A stretch of 64,000 nt of DNA from Siniperca chuatsi (taxonomy: Eukaryota; Chordata; Actinopteri; Centrarchiformes; Sinipercidae). Numbering within the stretch: position 1 is the first letter of the stretch; the number at the start of each line of letters is the position of its first letter. Shown in pieces: positions 50,001-59,647 of the stretch. The translations under genes were made by a program, and so were the position numbers. The stretch is from positions 8,794,675 through 8,858,674 of the forward strand of contig NC_058058.1 in the NCBI RefSeq assembly GCF_020085105.1. The letters run 5' to 3'. Below the pieces are notes generated by a model. The model was not told where the DNA came from, ran no database searches, and saw only the letters and a list, made by a program, of their open reading frames with translations.

Positions 50001-51600
50001 GAGACATTCGACTGGGTTTGAAAGTTTTAGGTAAATATTGTTTGAGATGTGTGAGAGATTAGTATGCACTGTCCATGTTTATTAGTCACTGATATTTCTT
50101 CATATCTGTGTCGTGATAGTACAGTGCATTCAAAACCCTGATGTCTACCTCGCCAAAAGACTAACAACCATGAAGGTAAGATGCTGTCATCATCAATTGT
50201 TTCTTTTATTCTGATTATTTATGGTAATTAATGATAAGATTAAGATCAAACAATACTGTGACTGATTGACGGATGAAGTGATGAAGTCTCGACGGTCTAG
50301 ACCTGCTCTTTAGGAAGTGCAATGAGATAACTTCTGTTATGAATTGGCACTATATAAATAAAATTGAATTGAATAAAATAAATTGAATTGAGGTGTTGTC
50401 AGTAAGACGGTGTAGTCCCTCATTCGTCCAGGAGTGTTCTATCGTAGAAAAGGTTTCAGTCGTATTAGTGTTGTCAGTAGTACTCAGTGAGTGCTTTTAA
50501 TCAAGAATAGACACTGTTCAATCTTCCCACAGGCAGTTTAAAACCAGTATGTCTCATATGTTGCGATACCATGGTGATTATTAAAAGCGGCAATGTAAAG
50601 CCCCACTATGAGACACAAAGCACAGAGCATCTTTTGAGCAGGTCAACAAGGGGGATGGATTTTGCTCATTCTGCTAACAAACGGGATGGCATCCCACCTC
50701 ATTCTCCCTCAAATTGCAAACTGGGTGTTGTACTCATTTTTCACAAGTTTTAATATATCTAATATACCACTTATCTGTAATTTAGGGAATGGTACTCAAT
50801 GGTACCTAAATTGTTATTTACCTTATTTATGATATGCTTTTTTCTAAAATATATAAAAATATTAATAAAAATATTAATTAGTTTGTTATTGTTGCCCTGT
50901 ATGTAATATGTATTATAATAGTTACTCTAAAGTTTGTTTCCAATCCCTTTTTAAAGTTTAAATGTCTGAAAAGCACTTTGAAACTGCTTTATGTATGGAT
51001 TGTGCTATATAGATAAATGTGCCTTTGTCTTTTGCCTCTGCCTACCACAGAAAAGCAGAAATTTGCTTTTCTGTACAGATATGGAAAGATGAATGGTTAA
51101 ACCAACTAACCCAATTGAAGGCAAACCTGTATGACATATAATGGACATTTTATACATGTAGGAAATCTTCTAGTGTCTAAGACTAGTGTTAAATACACAA
51201 CAGTTCACACACAAAACTTTTCACTCTTCCAGACACCAATAGTGCAGGGGATTATGGTGTCTCACTGTGAGGAAGATCTGCTGTGTATCCGAGCTGCCTA
51301 CCTTAAATTAACAGGCACTTCTCTCTACACTGCTTTACAGGTGGGTCACACACATAATACTGTGCTAAATACAACCCCTTGAAATACTTGCACAAGCGTA
51401 TGTGTACTGACATGATAATGTGTTTTTTTTTCTTCCAAATTAAACAATTAAATCAGAGAGGTTAAAATGCAAATCATGTTTTTATTCTTTTAAGGGACCT
51501 ATAGTCATTTTTACATGTAAACTTCATCTTTTTCCAACAGAAACAGTACAAAGGAGATCATCTACAGGCTCTGCTGGCCATCTGTCGATCTGAAGATTAA
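47069..51600 (+). CDS. anxa9: Annexin, most like annexin A9; 12 coding exons
   Basis: Coding exons: 47069-47095, 47592-47688, 47869-47957, 48620-48733, 48887-48977, 49106-49185, 49452-49490, 49725-49815, 49935-50030, 50120-50175, 51233-51340 and 51541-51600 (TAA). All phases agree, giving 315 residues, close to the annexin core plus a short tail. Annexins are calcium-dependent phospholipid-binding proteins of four repeats. The N-terminal tail is MDPEYFKSYEMCWGTLGT. Repeat 1 contains ILTNRNNAQRQ but lacks the GxGT loop. Repeat 2 keeps GLGTDEETLLEIL. Repeat 3 has GKKADVGPW in place of KGTD. In repeat 4 the loop is deleted (TTMKTPIVQGIMVSHCEEDLL). The WGTLGT start, HCEEDLLCIRA and the ending ALLAICRSED resemble annexin A9, which is known for lost type-II calcium sites; A1/A2 are the next closest. 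Annexin identity is certain, the A9 assignment moderate. It lies in the same direction as crybg2. Confidence 0.85.
50270..51045. repeat. Repeat-rich part of the annexin intron
   Basis: 50295-50385 repeats the tail seen at 18225-18312 (gcaatgagataacttctgtt, attggcactatataaataaa). 50545-50720 and 50945-51035 (aagcactttgaaactgcttt ... tgctatatagataaa) look like further SINE/LINE relics. The intron is 1.06 kb against about 100-650 bases for the others in this gene. Confidence 0.55.
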
Positions 51601-52027
51601 ATTAAAGCTACAAATTTTGATTAGCTACATTTTTTATTTTTTTATATAGTTCTTTTTCCCCCCTGAAGTCTATGGTTGTGCAAAAATAACCTTTTATGTT
51701 CTATTGCTACTTTTCATATTTTATGAAATTTCATTTATTTTGCATATGCATGTTTTAATGACTTATACAAATACATGCAATGAAATATAAAAAACAAGTT
51801 GTGTTGGATACTTTATGAGTGCAGTTTGGTTATTTGTTTTTATTACTTAATATATCTGCCACAACACTTTCTTCCTGATGTGGTATATACATACAGTTTT
51901 TTTTTTTCCAAATTGTACTTACAGAGAATAATACCACCCTTTCACTTAACAATTTAATAGTAAATTTTATTACAATCTTGTTTGTCTTTTTTGTTAATGT
52001 TATAATTTTAGATTTAATGTTTATCTG

Positions 52028-52033
52028 AATAAA
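52028..52033 (+). terminator. Polyadenylation signal for the annexin gene
   Basis: AATAAA about 430 bases after the TAA stop. The 51601-52050 interval is AT-rich and has no coding sequence, so it is read as the 3' UTR. The convergent mucin-like gene ends at 52392, leaving under 400 bases between the two genes. Confidence 0.5.
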
Positions 52034-52391
52034 TAGGGAGGGTGTATACATACAGTATAATAATCACAGTTCAAAAATGTATACTTAAGTCTTAACTAAC
52101 TCTCTAACATGAAGCTCATGCAGCCTTTAGACTTTAAAACACTGAAATAGGGAGCTCTGAGTCAGCTCCGACAGTAGTAGTCATCACGTAATTTTCTCAA
52201 TAATGAATTGCTGATGCCAGATATAGTTCAAATCCATTACATTACATGTTTACGTTAACCTGCAGATTTTGTTTACCTTAAGTTACTTCTTTGGAACGCA
52301 TCTCCATTTAGTTCAACTCAGCCTTCTTTTACTCAGAAACAGTGAAACATTGAGGAACAAGCGTCTTTAGGCGAGTTTTACCAGTTACTGC

Positions 52392-53622
52392 TTAGGGGCA
52401 GAGCATGTAGAGCAACAATGGCACAACAGAAAACAGCAGAGAAGCTTTGACTTCTGAGCCTCCATTGTATGGGGTGGTTGTCATTGCAATTGATGTGGTG
52501 GTTGGAGTGGTGGTTGTACTCGTGGTGGCAGGGGTGGTCGTACCAATTTCAGTAATGGTTGAGGCGGCGGTTGTAGTGGTGGTTGTGGTGGTGGTTGGAG
52601 CGACAGTTTTAGACGTGGTTGGGGAGCTGGTTGTAGTCGTTGGCATAGACCTGGTGGTAGAAATGTTTGCAGAAACAGTTGGGGCAACGGTTGTAGTGGT
52701 GGTCGTAGACATGGTTTTGGTGGTGTTTGAAGCGACAGGTGTAGACGTGGTTGGGGAGTTGGTTGTAGTCGTTGCCATAGACCTGGTGGTAGAAATGTTT
52801 GCAGAAACAGTTGGGGCAATGGTTGTAGTGGTGGTCGTAGACATGGTTTTGGTGGTGTTTGAAGCGACAGGTGTAGACGTGGTTGGGGAGTTGGTTGTAG
52901 TCGTTGCCATAGACCTGGTGGTAGAAATGTTTGTAGAAACAGTTGGGGCAACGGTTGTAGTGGTGGTCGTAGACATGGTTGTGTTGGTGGTTGGAGCGAC
53001 AGTTGTAGCGGTGGTAGTAGGGCTAGCCATAGAAGTGTTTGTACTAGTGGTCGAAGGCATGGTTATAGTAGTTATTCCACTAACAAAAACGGTGGTAGCA
53101 TTGGAAGTAGGGTTTCCTTGAGCCTGAGAGTGGAAAAATCATTTAAATCAGTTATAGTGTGTATGTCAACAATAATTATGTTTCCGTAGTAACCATCCAT
53201 CTATGAACATGATTTACCCGAGTCATTGCGTTAGAGACTGTTTGGTTTTTTCCTGTTTTCAAATTTACTGTTGCCTTGTCCAATAATTACAGTCAAATGA
53301 TAATACATTAGCTCTTGTAATTTTGGAATGGATTACATTTCTGCTCTTTTGCTAACCTGTAATATATTCCATCAGCACTCAAAAAAAGTTTTGTTCCACA
53401 AATAAGTACGGTTTTAAATGATTTTTTCCCCAAATGCTAATAAAAGCCTAATTACTAACTAATAATTTGTGCAACAGTTACAATAAGCATTTTTCTATGA
53501 CTATTACATTAGTATATTACCATTATACCATAATAAAAAAAGACATGAAAACCTTGTCAGACAATTACCTTTCCTAATAGCAGCAAAGCCATTATGCAAA
53601 ATCCTAGAGCCAATATCTTCAT
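52392..53622 (-). CDS. Small mucin-like, GPI-anchor-type surface protein 1 (Thr-rich, with tandem repeats)
   Basis: Two exons on the minus strand: 53622-53569 (ATG; MKILALGFCIMALLLLGK) and 53123-52392 (stop). The 261-residue product has a clear signal peptide ending near KAQG, a stalk that is almost all Thr, Ser, Ala, Pro and Val, and a hydrophobic C terminus (ASLLFSVVPLLLYMLCP) after Gly/Ser residues, which is the pattern of a GPI-anchor signal. The stalk carries about three copies of a 44-residue repeat (for example TNISTTRSMATTTTNSPTTS), 132 bases each, and scattered N-x-S/T sites. Such proteins act as densely O-glycosylated cell-surface coats. It has the same architecture as the two genes beyond it. 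I do not recognise a named orthologue; CD52-locus relative is an inference from position. The donor (AAG|gtaatt) and acceptor (ctctcag) are good. Confidence 0.75.
52610..53000 (-). repeat. Coding minisatellite, about three copies of a 132-bp unit
   Basis: Nearly identical blocks recur 132 bases apart (for example the segments beginning near 52707 and 52839, and a more diverged third). Each unit encodes 44 residues, so copy-number change would keep the reading frame. It forms most of the Thr-rich stalk of the first mucin-like gene. The opposite strand is also open for 224 codons, rich in Val, as a by-product of the composition. Confidence 0.85.
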
Positions 53623-53781
53623 AATGGAGAGCGAAGAGGAGGCAGAGATGCACCAGATATGTTACTGAAATTGTCCTGTTGCACAGACGGCAGGCTGCTG
53701 TGTTTTCTAGTGCTGTGAAAATTCTCTGTAATTTGATGTACTTCTACTTTCTTCAGCTGAGAGGAACCTTTTTCTTCTTGC

Positions 53782-53788
53782 TTTTATA
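53782..53788 (-). promoter_or_regulatory. TATA box of mucin-like gene 1
   Basis: TATAAAA on the minus strand, 160 bases upstream of the ATG, followed by a stop-rich leader suited to a 5' UTR of about 130 bases. The second mucin-like gene has a TATAAAA at an almost identical distance (166 bases). Confidence 0.55.
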
Positions 53789-53868
53789 CAACAGTATCAC
53801 ATTTCAGGAGGGGTAGGTGTGAATTTATGACGTGTACAGTATAACCTGGCTCTGGATCCAGGAAGTTG

Positions 53869-53894
53869 GTGTGTGTGTGTGTGTGTGTGTGTGT
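53869..53894. repeat. (GT)n microsatellite upstream of mucin-like gene 1
   Basis: About 13 GT units roughly 90 bases upstream of the TATA box of that gene. Confidence 0.85.
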
Positions 53895-53969
53895 GGTAGG
53901 CATCCTTCTCCTTTGCACAATTTCTTTGGCCATATCAGCTTGTACTTTGCATTAATTAAAGTACTCACC

Positions 53970-54582
53970 AGTAATAATAATAAAACTTTATTTATAGAGC
54001 ACTTATCAAAACAAAGTGCTTCACAACAAGAGAAATAAAATACCGCAGTGAATGATGAAATATAAAGAAATAAAATACACAAAAGCAGTAAAATAAGCAG
54101 CCAGTTCAGGTAAGACCAGGATATGCTTTCCGATTAAAATGTGTTTTGAGACGAGACTTAAACAAAGACACTGACTCACACAACCTAATTTCTTCGGGCA
54201 AGTTGTTCCTCGGGGTCCTGATAGCAAAAGCTCTGCCCCCCTTTGTTTTCATCCTGTACTCAGGAACAGACAGGAGACCCCTTACCGAAGATCTCAAACT
54301 ACGTGAAGGTTCATAAGGGATTACAAGGTCTAAAACAGGTGTGATGTGGTCGTACTTCTTGATCCTGGTTAATAGTCTAGCAGCTGAGTTTTGTACAGTC
54401 TGCAGTCGTGTCAAAGTTTTTTGATTAAGACAAGTGAACAGGCTGTTACAATAATCGAGGCGTGAGGAGATTAAAGCATGTACAACAGTTTCTGCATCAC
54501 TAAGATTTAAAATAGATCGTATTTTTGCAATGTTTCTGAGGTGATAAAAACATGATTGGACAAGCTTAGTGATATGTGTCAT
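53970..54582 (-). mobile_element. 5'-truncated non-LTR retrotransposon (L2-like LINE) with an open 158-codon remnant
   Basis: The minus-strand frame 54582-54106 encodes the C-terminal end of a LINE reverse transcriptase: SRLDYCNSLFTCLNQKTLTR, LQTVQNSAARLLTR, SLRSSVRGLLSVPEYRMKTK and LPEEIRLCESVSLFKSRLKT, followed by its 3' UTR and an ATT-rich tail at 53970. This block order is standard for fish L2/jockey-type elements. It sits between mucin-like genes 1 and 2 and is not a host gene. The open frame suggests a young insertion. Confidence 0.88.
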
Positions 54583-55704
54583 GCTGACACTTTGTTCCTG
54601 TTACTAAAATGACTTAAAACAATCAAACACTCAAACTTCTTACATTTTTATGACACTGATCAGTTATAAGGAAGTATGAATTCTTATAATATCATAGCCA
54701 TCCCCTTTAGCTAACCCCTCAATGACTGCTTATCTTCCTTGAACCCAAACTCAAATTCATATTTACTGTGCATTTTAGAACACCTGGCAACTTTAGGAAA
54801 CATTTATTTAATATATTTTAATTATTATTATTATTATTATTATTACTATTATTATATTATTCTTTAAGGGGCTAACAATGATGGAAAAATATTCTCCTCC
54901 CTCTCTGTGATGTTGACACCTGGTTTAATTTTTAACCTATATAAATGTATACGACAGGCCGCTCACCAACTTCCCTGTAATGACCTAACTTCATGTAAAT
55001 TATTTAGACATCAATGGGTGCAATGTCTAAAAGACTGAAGGAGATTAATCATAAAGAGAAAATTATTGTTGCTCCTGGTGGATAATTGACAAACTGATAC
55101 AAACAGATTACAATATTATTTCCTCATGTGTTACACCTTGAGTCACAAGATAAAGGTGACAGGACTTTATTCACAGAAGTGTGTGTGGTTTTTGGTAGGA
55201 GACAATCTCCAAACTCTGCTACTGAAAGACTTGAATCAACAATTTCTGGCTGTTTGGTTTGCACCTGTTCTGATAGACAGTGACAATAAAGTATTTTCAA
55301 AACATCACACTGCATATTGTTTGTATTTTCACACATTACACAAATCAAGAATAGTAACCCGAGTTTGGCTCATTGGCTTCCTCACAACCTTTCACAACAA
55401 CTGCACATGTTTCTGTGGACCTTTTGAAGATGCAGAGGGCAACAGTGCGTGGGTAGGTGTCATTTAAAAAAAAAAAAGATCAACATATCACCATGTTTTG
55501 GAAGTAACTTAGACAAGATCATTCAGTTATTTGTTGTTTGTTCTTTTATTACTTTTCTCTTTAATTCATTTAATTCCTTTGTTTTCATTGTTCAAAACAT
55601 TTGCATGATTTTCCATTTCTCCACCACAGATAAGAATGTAAATACAAGGCTTCTATAAATCCAAATAAAGATGACCCAGTGTGCAGAGGCCGCAGGCTTT
55701 CTGA

Positions 55705-55960
55705 ACTAAGGTTGTCAAAAGTATCAATACTTTGATACTTTTTAAATACCACGTGTTTAAAACATACAATCTCAGTACCGAAGCTATAAAAAACCACATC
55801 TACGCTCTTTAGACGGAGTTGGCACGCCCCCAGTTTGGAGAAGCAGAGGAGTACCAGCACGGAAGCTACACAATGCACTGCTGAGGACATGGGCAGCAAC
55901 AAAACGTATTTTAGCCACCTAAAAACGGCCCACCTAAGAAAAAAAAATCCATATCAGTTT
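55705..55960. mobile_element. hAT-like element fragment
   Basis: Begins aaggttgtcaaaagtatcaa and tactttgatactttttaaatacc, the usual end of a fish hAT family, followed by a GC-richer interior (ggagttggcacgcccccag). The right end is not identified. Confidence 0.5.
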
Positions 55961-56142
55961 AAGTGTAGGCTATATTTAGAATATTTTCTCCGCCTTACCT
56001 TGCTGTCAGACAAGCTTTCCAATGGGAAAATCCTGACAAAAGAAATAATTTTCACTTTTTTCCCACCTGTTTCACAGATGAAAAAGAATATTTAAGGAAC
56101 TTAGAAAGATGATCCTGGCAAAACCTTTTTTTCACCTGTCCT

Positions 56143-56600
56143 TAAAGGTGGGGTATACGATTCTGGAGAAATAACACGACAAATACCATGATATAGAGCA
56201 AACAACGACAGCAAGTAATGTAACTAACATTAGCTAGGTTGTGGGTTAGCAAACTGTCGCTACAGTTGCTGCTGCGAAGCTAACAGCCAGAGAGGATGGG
56301 ACGGTTTCCCAGAGCAGCACAGCAGCTCCAGACAGCGATACTCACAACTCTCCTGCTACTACAGCTAACATCACAACAGCAGCAGATCTTGGCAAAATAG
56401 AAAGTAAGCTGACTGTCCCGTGGGCAAGTCATTGAACGTTGCCTGACATACAAATCATGGCTGGAATAGTGTTGTGTGGCTCGGAAACACTGGATTTTCA
56501 GCGCACAGACTGAACGGACAGCTAGTCGACCGTGAGGAAATATTCGGTGAATTTGACAAAAAGATGTATATTGGATTAGAATCTCATACCCCACCTTTAA
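56143..56600. mobile_element. Complete-looking MITE with 24-bp terminal inverted repeats
   Basis: The left end (cttaaaggtggggtatacgattct) is the near-perfect reverse complement of the right end (agaatctcataccccacctttaag). The 458-bp interior is GC-richer than the flanks and has no transposase frame; the 104-codon minus frame inside it is not recognisable. Confidence 0.85.
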
Positions 56601-57002
56601 GTCATTAACACATTAGAGAAAACAATTTAGATAAGACTCGGAAATGGATCACCATCATTTTTTTTCCTCACTTCCCTTCTGTGCTTCCGTACCCGACATC
56701 ACAGATCATGTCTTAATTTGAAGCTTTTTTTTAAATCTCTTTGGTTTCAAAAATGTGCACTGTGCAAAACAAAAGAAAATGTTTTGACTTCTTATTTTCA
56801 AAACACATATTTAAAATATATTTAATGAAATAATATTCTTTTTATTTTCGATGGATAGATATTGTAAATACAAATATTACACAATACAGACATGTTTTTA
56901 TTTGTAATATTTTCACCTCTGTTTATCTGATGTTTATTGGTTTTTGGACATACCAAGAAAAAACAAATACTTACACTAATGTACACTTGATTATGCTAAT
57001 AA

Positions 57003-57050
57003 ACACACACACACACAAACTCAAACACACACACACACACTGTGTGTGTA
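57003..57050. repeat. (CA)n tract running into (TG)n
   Basis: CA repeats with AAACT interruptions end in cacacacactgtgtgtgt, a small palindrome, about 50 bases before the poly(A) signal of mucin-like gene 2 on the plus strand. Confidence 0.8.
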
Positions 57051-57098
57051 TTAGTGTGACTGTCTACACATAAAAATATATTTTATGTGTAGACATTA

Positions 57099-57104
57099 TT
57101 TATT
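57099..57104 (-). terminator. Polyadenylation signal of mucin-like gene 2
   Basis: AATAAA on the minus strand about 270 bases beyond the stop codon, in AT-rich DNA. It gives a compact 3' UTR. Confidence 0.45.
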
Positions 57105-57373
57105 CTTTAATTTATATTATAATTATACATGTGTAATATATATGATTAAATAAATATTCTCATATGGGACAATAAATAGGAATACAGAATGTACAAAGGG
57201 TAAATATGATTTAGAATATGCATCCCTCAAATACAGATCAGGTAGCAGTAATCTCTTAAAATGCATACAAACATGCTTAAACTCATGATACATAGGCGTT
57301 GATCGCTAATATAAGCTTTTAAAACAGTATTGTAGTTTAAGACTCACTCCATCTCTGAGCCTCAAGCGTGTGC

Positions 57374-58081
57374 TCATTGCCAAAGTGCTTGAAGAACAAA
57401 TGATCCAAACAGCAGACAGACAGAGGTGAAGATGTGGCTCTGTCCATTCTTTGTAGTCACGGTGGCCATGCCGCCTGTGCCTGTCATTGTTGTGGGTCTG
57501 GTCGCCGTCATTGTGGTGCCCGTGTTAGCGGTGCTCTGGTTACTGACTGTGATGTTGTTGTTGTTGTTATTGGATGGCCAGGTTGTATTGGAAGTGTTAT
57601 TGTATGCCATCGTTGTGGAACCTGATGATGGATTCTGGAAGGAAGAGGAGACAAACAGAAATTAATTATATTGTATTTGATGCTATGGAGCATAATATTG
57701 TATATCATATTGTAAAAAATACTCGACAAATGCATATTTCAATTTTGTCATTGATTTAAATGACAAAAATTAATAATGAAAAATACAAGGGCAGGATATT
57801 AAAAAAATGTTGACATTTCACTGTGACGAATAAGTCTCATGGCTTATTTGAGTGAATTTATCCATTTATTCACGATATAAAGCTTTTTGTGATAGAAATT
57901 CATTTTTATCATTTAACTCAAAAGAATCTATAAAATCAGACTGAGTTTCCTTCTTTTAGATTTAGATTTTTTTCACACTTTGTGTACATCTCCCTCTACA
58001 GCCAGTAAAGAAGATTTTTACCTGTGCATAGACAAATCCAAGCAGAGCCAGTGAAAGCAGCCCCAGGACAAGGTACTTCAT
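57374..58081 (-). CDS. Small GPI-anchor-type glycoprotein 2 (Asn/Thr-rich, CD52-like design)
   Basis: Two exons on the minus strand: 58081-58022 (20 residues, MKYLVLGLLSLALLGFVYAQ, a signal peptide ending at the splice donor CAG|gtaaaa) and 57634-57374 (86 residues and stop). The 106-residue product has a short stalk packed with N-glycosylation sites (NNTSNTTW, NNITVSNQS) and Thr runs. It ends in FTSVCLLFGSFVLQALWQ, a hydrophobic tail with no cytoplasmic residues, fitting a GPI-anchor signal. Human CD52 has the same plan: two exons, a signal-peptide exon, a tiny Asn/Ser/Thr-rich peptide, a GPI tail. Of the three genes here it is the closest to CD52 in size and glycosylation density. Orthology cannot be shown from such low-complexity sequence. 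Confidence 0.75.
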
Positions 58082-58246
58082 GTTGGATGAGAGATGATTT
58101 CCTCTTGAAGACAAGACAAAACCTCACTGTTTTTATCAGCTATTCAGTGTTTCTCTTTTTCTTTTTAGAGTCTGGCCCAGGCATACACTTGTGTATCCTT
58201 GCCAAGAGTCTTAATTTTGTAAAATGTGTGTTTCCAGAGGCTGGCC

Positions 58247-58253
58247 TTTTATA
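58247..58253 (-). promoter_or_regulatory. TATA box of mucin-like gene 2
   Basis: TATAAAA on the minus strand (GCCTTATAAAAGGCC context, itself a near-palindrome), 166 bases before the ATG. The spacing matches mucin-like gene 1. Confidence 0.6.
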
Positions 58254-59456
58254 AGGCATTTAGAATTTTCACCTGATATCTTTTTCCATTCAGGAAGCCT
58301 TCCCTCTGTCTCCACCCTAGCTATGGACCTCATATGCAAAACCTCCCACTAAGCCAATTGAAATCAATCCAGATATGGATACAGGAAAAATAGTACTGTA
58401 TTTGTTCCTCCAACCACTTAGCTGCAGCTATTTTTATCCTTTTATGGCTGTGACTGACTGTAGAATTTAGTAAGAAATGTGCTAATTATTACTTAAAGAT
58501 TAGTAACATCTTAAATGGCTTCACCTTGTTGAATGAAGTGTTATATAATTTCTCATTTAAATTGCATAGTGAGAGGGCCCTCACTGACTCACTTATTTTA
58601 ACAATGGAAATACAGTTAACCTACAAACATGCAGCTGATATCAGAGCTGATATCTGTAATTGTGCATTGATTCATGCATCTGTTACTGCATTTAAACCAC
58701 ACCCTTCTCAAACAGCTAGTTTAGGCACATTTATCAAACTTAAATGTTAAAAATCACCATTTACCTTCAATGTAAAAAGGCTGCTTCCACCATAACCATT
58801 TCCCTTTTGGTTTACATTTGTTAGATATTTAACTGTATATATAATATATATTTCAACTTGAATTGGTTTTAAATTCCCCATTTATTCTTTCAAGAATATA
58901 AAGCAGCCTGACTACCTGAAAACTATATTTTCCCAAAAAGACCTGCCAATTTTGGGCCAGGTCCACTGTCATCTACATCATACCCAACCTTGCACTTACA
59001 CTATTCAACCCATAGCGTAAGACATGCTCATTATATTCCACATACTGTAAAAGCCATCAGTTTGCATACAGATACACTGAAATACATTGCTGGCATGTCC
59101 TTTAAGCAGAGTCATGTCAGAAAAACAAAACATTAAAGGTGGTTCAAGACAAACAGCCTGAATTTGAATGTGATGTTGTTTATATTTTTAACATCAAAAC
59201 CAAAATGCAAATGGGGTGGCAGTTTTAGTAGAAGTGAGGTTCTTGAAGGATTAATCCAGTTCACTGACAATTTCACTAGGAGGTTCCCACCATTTACCTC
59301 CCAGTTGCTAATATGTTTTATTCGACTCTAAATGTGTTTAGAGGCAAATGGCAATTCAACTACCATTCTATTTGCCAAAGCATCCGAGAAATAGCCTGTG
59401 TTTATGTTTGCTCATTGTGATTAAAATATACATCTGACGCATGGGATTATACATAA

Positions 59457-59462
59457 TTTATT
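59457..59462 (-). terminator. Polyadenylation signal of mucin-like gene 3
   Basis: AATAAA on the minus strand about 190 bases beyond the stop codon. Confidence 0.45.
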
Positions 59463-59647
59463 GAGATTGTGTGGAAGACTCTTGGTCAAAAATCGAAAAA
59501 AGCTCAGAGCAAACAAAGCACTTCATAGCATTAATATGACAGATGCGTGACAGTCACAGTAAGAGCCATTAAATAAGAAGCTCTGTCAAAAATCTAACGA
59601 GAAAAGGTGAATCTGGTGAATCTTTTTTTGGTTTTACACTCTCAACC

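Noticed and set aside
52447..53121. Plus-strand 224-codon Val-rich open frame
   Set aside because: It is the exact antisense of the Thr-rich stalk (ACN codons read as GTN). It has no signal or domain, and the minus strand has a full gene with promoter and splice sites.
54106..54582. 158-codon minus-strand frame as a host gene
   Set aside because: Its sequence is the C-terminal end of a LINE reverse transcriptase followed by the LINE 3' UTR.
56280..56594. 104-codon minus-strand frame
   Set aside because: It lies wholly within the MITE at 56143-56600 and is not a transposase.
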